A stretch of 64,000 bases of DNA from Zygnema cylindricum (lineage: Eukaryota > Streptophyta > Zygnematophyceae > Zygnematales > Zygnemataceae): the NCBI GenBank assembly GCA_037447655.1, contig JBBHKE010002536.1:19298-83297 (forward strand). The letters run 5' to 3'. Of this stretch, positions 55,530 to 64,000 are shown piece by piece. The first letter of the stretch is position 1, and the number at the start of each line of letters is the position of its first letter. Made by a program: the position numbers and the translations under genes. The notes under the pieces were generated by a model. That model searched no databases and was not told where the DNA came from. It saw nothing but the letters and a program-made list of their open reading frames with translations.

Positions 55530-55990
55530 ATTAAAAAAAATAAGAATGGATGACTTTATTAAGAAGCATGATGGTAGACCATTTGAGTCCATGGGACCAA
55601 AAGGAAGTAACATGGCAAAAACTGAAAAACTACATATATAGGGAAGAAACAAAAACGATAAGCAAGGCAAAAGCAACGAAAATACGAAAAGATGGTTGAT
55701 AAACCGAAAACACCCAAATAAGCAAAAAACAACAAACGAATCACGAAACAAAACATCAAAGAAAAGAGCCAACATCTATCAATAAAACCCCAACATAACT
55801 AAAAATCTACGGAAAGCAACCACCTAAGTCCCCGAATGTTGGAGGAGCACGAGGAGGGAGTTCCGGGACACGTCGACAATCTATAGCCGCAATAGACAAT
55901 AAAAGGAGGATAGAAGCTTGCACTCGTTGTAAACTAGTACATTAAACTTCGTTGACCTAGGCTATAATATTGTAGTGTAGCCTCCCACCA
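55530..55990 (-). mobile_element. 3' end of a second LINE copy
   Basis: Minus-strand sequence matches 42900-43315 of the LINE at 39.6 kb, including the C-terminal coding end (…ACTTCCTCCTCGTGCTCCTCC…), AACTAAAAATCTACGG in plus orientation, and the 3' UTR ending AATAAAGTCATCC. Severely 5'-truncated. Confidence 0.65.
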
Positions 55991-56005
55991 ACGACTACCA
56001 TTGGC

Positions 56006-56428
56006 CTAGACCTCCAAGAGCCGTTGTCTTTGATTTGATTCGCTCATAGCCTTCCCGAGAGGCACATCCCCCCTCAAAGCATACCTTACAGTGATTCGTT
56101 CGTACCCTCCTAGAAGCAGAAAAGAGTTTGAGAGGATCTTGGTTCTTTCAAAAAAAAAAAATTTGATGGAAAGTCTCAAATCCAACGGCCAGATTTGCTC
56201 CTCATCACTGCCGGAGAATTTTAGCTTTTTGTTTTGGAACAAACGTTCCTCCCAAACTTCTCCCAACGCTGCCAATTTTTTACATGCAAGAAAAGAAATA
56301 ATGGAGCCCTGTCGTCCATCGCCATCACCAAATATCCTTCTATGGCAAAAAAAGATACGCACAGTGAGGAATGTCACGCCCCCATCGAATGTTTTCGTTT
56401 CCACAAGATTTCCATATTTTTGTACCAC
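56006..56428 (-). CDS. Unidentified 140-residue ORF next to a LINE fragment
   Basis: Mixed, protein-like composition (ISFLACKKLAALGEVWEERL; SNSFLLLGGYERITVRYAL). I do not recognise it. It lies between a LINE 3' fragment and solo LTR copy 4, so it may be transposon- or gene-fragment-derived. An overlapping plus-strand frame is also open. Confidence 0.2.
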   Translation of the reverse strand: MVQKYGNLVETKTFDGGVTFLTVRIFFCHRRIFGDGDGRQGSIISFLACKKLAALGEVWEERLFQNKKLKFSGSDEEQIWPLDLRLSIKFFFFERTKILSNSFLLLGGYERITVRYALRGDVPLGKAMSESNQRQRLLEV

Positions 56429-56440
56429 AATAGTGCTACG

Positions 56441-56967
56441 TGTTGAAATTGCTATATTAAGGGGGTATTTTTTAGGTCTGAATATATTAATAAAAAAACA
56501 AAAGAAAAGCGTAGGCAGCCTGCATCCACCTCCTCCCTATAGCCCCCATACTTGTTGTAGTCACTGAAGGAAGAGAGGGTGGTGGAGCCATGGCTGCCTC
56601 TGCTCCATAGCCAGGACTGACTTTCTGTATTGTACAGTCTTCTGATTGGAGCGTACTTCAGTAGATAGGGGTTGTGTGAGGAGTTTAGGACTTAAAGAAT
56701 TTAGGCGGTAGACGCCTCTCTCTCTCCCTGAGAGCTTTTATAAATCTTGGCATCTTTGTCACTTGATGATTAATCGCCTGGTTGGGCGTTTTTTGTGATT
56801 CCTTATGTTGCGGACTCAAGGGAGTCTAGACTGCACAGGGGTTTAGTCAGATTGTCTATTTGCTTGTTTGGGTAGCAGTGGTCTTAGTTGAAAGTGGGAC
56901 AGTCAAAAATTGTCTGGAGGCTTCCTGAATTTTGTGGTCCAATGGGGGATACAAAATTACACTTTCA
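56441..56967 (+). mobile_element. Solo LTR, family L, copy 4 (internally deleted)
   Basis: 527 bp beginning TGTTGAAATT and ending ACACTTTCA. Keeps the start (TTTTTTAGGTCTGAATA, GTTGTAGTCACTGAAGG) and the end (AGTAGATAGGG, GACTCAAGGGAGTCTAGACT) but lacks ~560 bp of the middle. Flanks CTACG/TTACC share only TAC. Confidence 0.75.
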
Positions 56968-57369
56968 TTACCATATGCGCGGTCTAAAAAGGTGTTATAT
57001 TATGCGCCACGTGTGACCATCTAAAACGTTATGGTCGGCTAAAAAAAGTATTTTTTGCGCTTATAGATCGTGCACGGAATCCACTTTTTACCCTTTGCTT
57101 ACAATCGTGTCGCTTCCGTAGAGTATACAACGGAAGTCTAGAAATTGACCTTTCACCAGTTGGGGGGTTGACCGTTGCTTTATTGATGCCTTACGTTTTC
57201 GTACATATTAGTACCATTTATTTTTGTCACACGAAAGATTTTTACGGGATAGCTTTCATGATGCTTCAATATTATAGGCGTAAGTATCGACCGTTGGATG
57301 TTTTGCAAATCATATAGTGTGAAGAAACTCTCTTGTAGAGTTTATCACATTGGCCGTTTACCATTGGTA

Positions 57370-57655
57370 TATTTCTTTGCGTCTCTTTCTTCGAGTGCAC
57401 ATTCACATGTGTGCGCAATAATGTTGAGTGTCTTTTAATGCTTTTGTAATTTAAAAGGTACCATTTCGTACGAAAATACCTTTTCCGTATGCCACACTAT
57501 TTCCATTGCAATGTACTTCCATTATTAACGATAATTGAAAAAAAATCCTAATTATTATAATGGAAAAAATAAAATTATGGATTTTTTTTGAGGTTTTTTT
57601 TTTTGAAAAAAGGGCACCGAATTAGCGTTATTTACTCTAATAGCGATTGGCGGTG
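57370..57655. mobile_element. MITE family E, copy 2 (reverse, one end lost)
   Basis: Ends CTCTAATAGCGATTGGCGGTG|TA at 57655. Its interior is the reverse of 16067-16350. The other terminus is missing. Confidence 0.65.
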
Positions 57656-57656
57656 T

Positions 57657-57703
57657 ATTGTACCTGCGCGCAGCAAAAATCCTCTCTGCAATTAGCAATT
57701 CTA
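57657..57703. mobile_element. Detached foldback terminus (reverse)
   Basis: ACCTGCGCGCAGCAAAAATC then CTCTCTGCAATTAGCAATTC is the reverse of the motif at 27652-27697 and of the end of foldback 2. It again abuts a MITE end. Confidence 0.65.
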
Positions 57704-57779
57704 TATCTTTTTTGCAATTGCGTTTCATGAGAACGGATACAAACGTGGGCCGTAGACTATGGATTCTCAATAGGGTTTA

Positions 57780-58801
57780 GTACGAGTGGTATATCGCTTC
57801 GATATATCGAATTTCAAATTATCGCGATATATCGCCGATATATCGTATCGTCGATATATCGAAGCTTCTCAAAAAAAAAATCTTGGTAGTCAATTCTCGG
57901 AAGAAAAGAAGGACAGTTGTCAAAGTGGTGGAGGATGTTTTTTTTTTTCACGGAAGCTGCGAATCGGAAACTGTAAATGGATTAATTGAAAACCTAATGA
58001 ATTGAGAATTGATTAGCTGCAGCTGCTAGAACTACGTGCCGCTGCAGCCATAACCAGTGCTACTGCAGATGCTAGTACTAGCAACTACTGCTGCCAATAG
58101 TACTAGTTATTGGTAGTGCCACTGCAGCAAGTAGTACTAGCTACCGCTACTCCAATTAATAAAAATAAGAATAAGATTTTACAATTTGTACACTTCAAAA
58201 AATACTGAATAATAATAAGAATAAAAGTTCACATTTTATACACTTTAAAAAATAAAAAATAATAATAATTAAAACTCACGTTTTGTACACTTCATAAAAT
58301 GATTAATAAAAATAAGAATAAAATATCACATTTTGTACACTTCAAAAATTAATAAATAAAAATAATAATAAAAATTCATGCTTGAAACGAACAGTCTGGA
58401 TTTTTTTTTTCATATCATACTTTGACTAAATTAGTGTGGTTTCCAAGTTTTAATATGTGAAGTTCTGTACCGTAGTACGTACTAAATAAGTAACTACATG
58501 AATTAGTATTACAGTGTTAGTACTTTTTCGTCGGTTACATTTTGCGGCGTTACCTTTTAAGTCACGGAACGAAAATCACGTCGTACGTCGCGTTTCAGAA
58601 AAATTGTCGTTATCGCTAGAACAACATATTAAATAAAATTTTATTTGATAAAATACAATATATCGTGAAATATATCGCAAAATATATCGCGATAATTTAT
58701 GTTGGTCGCAGTACGATATATCGAGAACTTTCCTCAATCGATATTCGATATATCGAATATCGAAATTATCGCGATATGAAACTACCCGATACCCAACACT
58801 A
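57780..58801. mobile_element. hAT-like element, family 2, with internal tandem repeats
   Basis: Right end CCCGATACCCAACACTA, shared with 61282-61620. CGATATATCGA palindromes occur at 57795-57865 and 58660-58790. 58010-58150 is a GCTGC/AGTACTAGC-rich patch and 58155-58385 holds four ~60-bp units with CACATTTTGTACACTTCAAA. The left terminus is not recognisable. Confidence 0.55.
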
Positions 58802-58988
58802 GTTATTAGCCTTATGTACGCTATATCGGCACCCCAAAATTTTGACATTGATACCTTAAATATAATAAATTACACTATTTAAGGAAGTGGACCATAATCT
58901 GCCACGTCTCCTGGCACTAAATTAGAATGAATGACGCTAATTTGTTCTTTACACTAATAATTCTTTACGCTAATAACGATTCAAGGTG
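58802..58988 (-). mobile_element. MITE family B, copy 2 (reverse, truncated by hAT-like element)
   Basis: Begins GTTATTAGCCTTATGTACGC directly after the hAT-like end and finishes AACGATTCAAGGTG|TA. Interior is the reverse of copy 1 (CCACGTCTCCTGGCACTAAA). Confidence 0.75.
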
Positions 58989-59463
58989 TAGAGCATTCTT
59001 TGGAAGCCCGAAACGACAAAAAATCTCCAGCTTTGCCGGCAATTATTTTTCGTACTTGCGGCAACTGGAATTCCTTAATGGCCAAACTGTGACCTGCATA
59101 GGAGGCTCCAGAATCGAGTCTTCCCGAAGTACGACTTATTATGACCCACAAAGAGCCCCATGGGACCCAGCCTCTAATGCTTGCGAATCGAGCCCGATCG
59201 TACGAGATGTAACGAGTTCATCGCGATGGTTCCCCCACCAGAACAAGTACATAACGAGATCATCACGACAATGCTACAGTACGAAACATGAATCATTTTC
59301 TATGGCCACACGTGCGAACTGCATGTGAACGATCTGCCGTACAAGCTGCCTGCGCAAGCTGCATCTGCAAATTGTGTACAACTTGCATGTGCAACTTGGG
59401 GAGCAGCTTGCGCTAAAATATTATCGGCTCGGGACGCATCGATTTGACTTTATATAAAAGGTA
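58989..59463. other. Intergenic, no gene seen
   Basis: A 133-residue plus-strand frame (58927-59328) starts in the MITE and is not supported. 59340-59410 has repeated GCAAGCTGC/GCATCTGCAA words. Confidence 0.5.
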
Positions 59464-60565
59464 CACCTTGAATCGTTATTAGTAGTGTTGTGTATCGGTA
59501 AGGATTTGCCGATAACCGATATGGGCCTTTTTTCGAGTATCCGATAATCGATATATTGGTACGATATATCGACATCGGTCTTATCGCCGATAAGTAGCCG
59601 ATAATATCGGGTACTTATCGGCGATAATGCCGATAACGATAATTATCGGCGATAACTGTACGGACCGTACAGATAAATGTACGGTCTGCACACTCAACTG
59701 TTCGTCATATTCTCCGGACGTGTACAAGCATAGAAAGTACCGTAGCCGCCATGAAATATGTACGATTTTGATACGGATCCAGTAAAAACGATGTACCTTT
59801 CACATCCGACGCCATGGCTTTGTCCCTTAATTCCTTGAGATCCACTAAGGACCTGCCACGTGTCAATATGTCGGCTTTTTTGGCAAAAGCTGCCAAAAGA
59901 GCCATTCCGGGATGCCGGCGCTCACGCTGGCCCGTCCGTTCGTATTTTCTCATACCAAGTCGTCCGTTCGATTCCGGCGGCGCGCAGAATGTTATTTTGC
60001 GTCCGTTGTACTTTTGTGTCCGCCGTCCTTTTCCAGTTCCATGTTCACCAATTTTTTAGTAAATTTCCGTACGTCGCCGTAAAATTTTTGTTCAGTTAAC
60101 CGGCCAACATTTATGTGCCGCGTTTACCGTAATAAATTGCAGTTAAACTGTAACGGAACAGATTTTTATACGTGGCATGCCACGCTATATAAAATCAGTA
60201 AAATAATACAGTATGTTATAAAGTACTATTGTACGCATACTATATATTTTTTAAGTTATCGCCGATATGGAATTTGTTGGTCCCAGACCGATATATCGGA
60301 AGCTCTGACCGTTCGATAACCGATAACTATCGGTATCGGTGTTATCGCGATAAGTTTTTTACCGATACACAACACTAGTTATTAGCATATAGAAATTATT
60401 AGTGTAAAGAAAAAATTAGCGTCATTCATTATAATTTAGTGCCAGGAGACGTGGCAGATTATGGTCCATGTCCTTAAATAGTGTAATTTATTCTATTTAA
60501 GGTATCAATGTCAAAATTTTGGGGTGCCGATATAGCGTACATATGGCTAATAACGATTCGCGGTG
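59464..60565 (+). mobile_element. MITE family B, copy 3, split by a hAT-like element
   Basis: Left piece 59464-59482 (TA|CACCTTGAATCGTTATTAG) and right piece 60378-60565 (…TAACGATTCGCGGTG|TA) together equal copy 1 once the insert and one GTTATTAG are removed. Confidence 0.85.
59483..60377. mobile_element. Non-autonomous hAT-like element, family 1, nested in the MITE
   Basis: 895 bp, TAGTGTTGTGTATCGGTAAG to TACCGATACACAACACTA, with perfect 8-bp duplication GTTATTAG (59475-59482 and 60378-60385). Longest family member in the window. The interior 59700-60170 has no transposase-like frame. Confidence 0.9.
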
Positions 60566-61281
60566 TAATAGTCAAATAGTTTTACGGTGACAGGCTGTAC
60601 CTGACAGGGATTTTTCGCAGATCAGATCTCAGTAGTTACAGACCGGTGACGTGGAGTTCATGATTGTGTACAGGTGGATTGTACGGACAGCTGTACAACT
60701 ACCGACAAACTTGACGGCGATTTAAGGTTTAATGTTTGGGATTTTAGGGGCTGGGCTCCGGCGGTTCATAAAATGCCTCGTATTTTGGGTCAAAAAAACT
60801 CACTTTTTCAAAAACCGCGGAATTTCGCAAAAACAGACAAATCCTAAGCTTTAATGATTATCACCGCCGCCGCAAAACCCGGCGCACCTGTAACTTCATT
60901 AAGCGTATAATTAAACGGGGTAGAAAACAAAAGGACTCACTAAAACTACCCGTGAAAATTCTTAAAATTTGAACCGATTCGCCCAATTCGGGAGCTGATT
61001 TGCAAAACTTCTGACTCGTGAAACCGCATGAAAATTTGTTTTTTAGCATATTTTTGTTCTCAGAATTGGTTTTCATTTTGTTTTGACGGCTACCTGTTTT
61101 GCACTGAATGGCCAATTTCTGATGGGTCCTGGACCGCACGTTTTAGGTCATTGCTCAGAAAATGTTGACCTAAGACAGGCGCAGCCAATGACGCCTAGCC
61201 ACGCGTGCGGGGTTTCTACGTCATGCGGGTCATAGCCTTTTTACTTTTTAGGTTTTACCTGCGAGCCCCGAGGGCTGCTAC
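60566..61281. other. Intergenic, no gene seen
   Basis: No ORF above chance and no terminus recognised. Confidence 0.5.
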
Positions 61282-61620
61282 TATTGTTGGGTATCTAGGA
61301 CCTTTTGCCGATATTCGCTATATGTCAAATTTTAGGTGCCCGATATTCGATATATCGCTTCGATATATCGAAAGCTAAATCATCGCGACATATCGCCGAT
61401 ATACCGAAGCATAAAAAAAATGAAAATTTTCATTTTTTTTTCAACACCCTACCCGTACGGTTTCCGTACTATGACTGTACGAACACCCATTTTTTGCGAT
61501 ATATATCGCGATATTTTATGTTGGTCCCGGTACGATATATCGAGGAATCTGCTCAATCGATATTCGATATATCAAATATCAAAATTATCGCGATATGAAT
61601 TTACCCGATACCCAACACTA
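61282..61620. mobile_element. Non-autonomous hAT-like element, family 2
   Basis: 339 bp, TATTGTTGGGTATCTAGG to CCCGATACCCAACACTA, flanked by a perfect 8-bp duplication GCTGCTAC (61274-61281 and 61621-61628). Rich in CGATATATCG palindromes. Confidence 0.88.
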
Positions 61621-61834
61621 GCTGCTACACATAGCTGCATCACAGTGATAATGGAAGTATTTGGACCGTAAAACGAACAGGTTCAACAACTAGTCTGTAC
61701 CTCCCGTATTGTATTGCACCTCCAGTATTTAACAGTAGGTGCAGGAATGTACCTGTACATGGTCACGGTTTCGTACTTTTAGTGCTACTGCAATTTTGGA
61801 GCCAAGTGTGGTAATTCTTTGTCGTCCTGTGCTC

Positions 61835-61908
61835 TGGCGTTTAGAGGGTTTAGGGTTAGAGAGTTTAGGGTTTAGAGGTTTGGAGGGTTTGGGGTTTAGA
61901 TGCGGCGC
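61835..61908 (+). repeat. Interstitial telomere-like TTTAGGG patch
   Basis: Degenerate GTTTAGGGTTTAGAG and GAGTTTAGGGTTTAGAGGTT words over ~70 bp, matching the Arabidopsis-type telomere unit. Confidence 0.75.
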
Positions 61909-61917
61909 TAAAACAAT

Positions 61918-62045
61918 AGATGTCTCATGCGCATAAAACGCACGCATGAAACACCCAAAAATTAACGAATATGTAAACATTATAAAATGCGTTGACCGAC
62001 TTTGACTTTATAATAAAAGAAAAAATATAAAAACATCTAATAGGG
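61918..62045. repeat. Dispersed repeat, copy 2
   Basis: Same order of words as 54390-54530, with a ~20-bp deletion near 61975. Confidence 0.65.
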
Positions 62046-63238
62046 GTGACGTTCCATCGGGAGAAAAGTGGGGTAGTTTACAAAAATCCGTGACTATCCG
62101 TACCAAACCGTACCGCTTATTTTGTTTTTATACGAAAAACAACATTACAGAGAATTTTGCCACTACTCCTCGAAGGTCTGGGAGGTAATATTGACCGTCG
62201 GACGTTCATCTTCGAGCCGTTCGCTTCGCTTAATTTTCCTCTGTAATTGTCATTCCACCTCGAAGAGGTGGGTTGGCAAATACATAAAAAAAAATAGTGA
62301 CATGCTGGACGATTAAGCTACGTGTCTTGATGGAAAACCAACGAAAATCGGCGAAATTTTCACATGACACGCGCTTTCAAAAATACAACCGAAAATAAAA
62401 ATGTAATTTTATAACATTCCCCCGTCACGTTGTTTTTTGTAACTTTCGTTCGTCACACTATTTCTCTCAAAGGACTTTCGTTATGTTAAAAATCAGAAAC
62501 CCTAAAAAATGAGTTGGGAGTAAATACTGGCGTCTGCAAAAAGTCTAAAAGTTATGTCGTATGATTATTTTGTACGCATAAACATGGTACGCAAATGAAG
62601 ATTTGAAGTTAAGTTTGCCGGTGCTTAAAATTTGAAAGATATTAAATATTGGATCGGAGCTTGCGTGACGCCAATCAATTTAGAACACGTGGTTTACAAA
62701 CTCTTTATGACGGAACATCGAGGCGCTAGCAATAATCGTACGGATACGTTAACTGACAGTATTATTTCCTTCTCTTCTCCATCAAGTCGTGTCAACAAGA
62801 AATCTATCGCGTAAGTGCTTTCTTTCGATTGGAAGCACGTAGGTTCCTGTTATGACGCTAAGCATGTCAAAGATTTTAAAAGTACAATATGTGAATTCGT
62901 ATCCGTACATCCAACCGTAAATAAATTACGTGAATGTACATTTTGTACGCTCGTGTTTTGTCTTTTTAATATTTGTTTTGTCGTTCGTGTTTCGTCGTGT
63001 CGCCACAAATTTCGGATGTCTACGGATGGTGGATGAGGCATCACGGCACATTCTTCGACAAGCTTTCTGTGGTTTTCATTAAGATTTGATTCTCGCCTGT
63101 CCAAAGGCGCGTGGCATATGTCCGAATGCGCGTGGCGTATGCCAAATGTAGGGTTATTATCCTGGATCGCACGTGACCATTCCACGCGTTTAGATTTTAC
63201 ACGTCCAGTGTCTAGCTAGTCTCCTTTTGAGGAGACTA
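62046..63238. other. Intergenic, no supported gene
   Basis: Plus-strand frames at 62632-62814 and 62815-63036 are consecutive but lack recognisable motifs. Confidence 0.5.
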
Positions 63239-64000
63239 CACCGCGCATCGTTATTAGTGTCAACGACACTAATTTGGGTTCTTAAAATTTTGATTTTTTT
63301 CCAAAAATAGTATACGTGATTTTAATTTTTCCTTGACTATAATTGAGGTTCCGTACCAAAATAGCGTCAAGCCCTAAAGTACAACAATATATAATTAGTG
63401 TGGTGTACGGATGATGTCAGACCGTACATATGTGTACCTTTTTACTTGAAATAATTAAAAATAAATTATAAATTATACGCGCATGCATATGAACGTGCGC
63501 TGAAAAAATGGTATCAATCTCGTCGCCAAAAACCTCGTTCGCACACAATCTACTATAATCGCTTGTTCTGCAGTGTGAACGTAAAATATGTTCGCATGTG
63601 CGAAGTCATGATCTTAGAGTTAAAGAAGTGAACTGTTTTTATTTTACACGTCCACATAAACAGTTTTAAAACTGTGTATTCTTGCTACATGTGATTTTTT
63701 CCTGTTCAGTTTATATAAACAATATAACGTGCATTTTGTACAATTAGCGTCAATATGTACTCTATTTCGGTTCAACGAACAAATTACCGTAAAGGTTTAT
63801 TCTAATATGGTGTTCATATGTGATTTCACTCCAAATTAGAATTAATGTATACGTTAATAAAGGGTCGAAGTGACAATGGACCCCAAATTACAATTAATGA
63901 ATTAAAATAAATAGAATAAAATACAACATTTGGCGTTGATGATATTTGAGACGACTTAACGCCAAATGCGGACAATCCACAGAAAAATGGATCCCTTATT
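63239..64000. mobile_element. MITE family D, copy 2 (right end not identified)
   Basis: Starts TA|CACCGCGCATCGTTATTAG. 63285-63500 follows copy 1 closely (TTAAAATTTTGATTTTTTTC, AAAATAGCGTCAA, TGGTGTACGGATGA, CGTGCGCTGAAAAAATGG). A right terminus is not visible before the window ends. Confidence 0.65.

Overview
This is a nuclear window from a streptophyte, meaning a land plant or charophyte green alga. The evidence is two interrupted genes of plant type: a plastid/mitochondrial DEAD-box helicase of the RH25/RH26/RH31 type, and an XB3/XBAT-type ankyrin-RING ubiquitin ligase with an MG N-terminus. Degenerate TTTAGGG motifs, hAT-like and TA-flanked MITEs, a non-LTR element and solo LTRs agree with this. 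The species cannot be named from the sequence. The long repeat-filled introns and the repeat density suggest a large genome.

Layout. 1-2.85 kb: three alternately inverted decayed copies of a transposon-like coding sequence. 2.9-6.4 kb: AT-rich DNA, a ~118-bp satellite and ~900 bp of (CCCTCT)n. 6464-7807: the 3' exons of a plus-strand plant gene of unknown function, ending in a 79-bp tandem array. 8-18 kb: no protein gene, but five TA-flanked MITE families, a 50-bp satellite split by one of them, a tRNA-Val(CAC) gene and a broken tRNA-Val copy. 18379-27013 (minus): an 11-exon helicase gene. 29276-37267 (plus): a 10-exon XB3-like ligase gene, divergent from the helicase with about 2.3 kb between the starts. 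39.6-43.3 kb: a 5'-truncated non-LTR retrotransposon split by a solo LTR. 43.8-46.6 kb: a 54-bp purine-rich minisatellite carrying two solo LTRs. 47.6-64 kb: gene-poor DNA with more solo LTRs, two adjacent long-arm foldback elements, nested hAT-like elements inside MITEs, and tandem repeats.

I built the two full gene models by joining exons whose phases all agree (helicase 855 residues, ligase 428 residues). Both keep every reading frame and the family motifs, so they look functional. Three themes stand out. First, introns contain decayed tandem copies of pieces of the neighbouring exons, as if introns grow by local duplication across splice junctions. Second, there is a MITE superfamily with termini CACCG(N)2AATCG(N)TATTAG and TA target duplications; an empty site is visible in the opposite arm of a palindrome. 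Third, hAT-like elements with 8-bp duplications insert into those MITEs at GTTATTAG.
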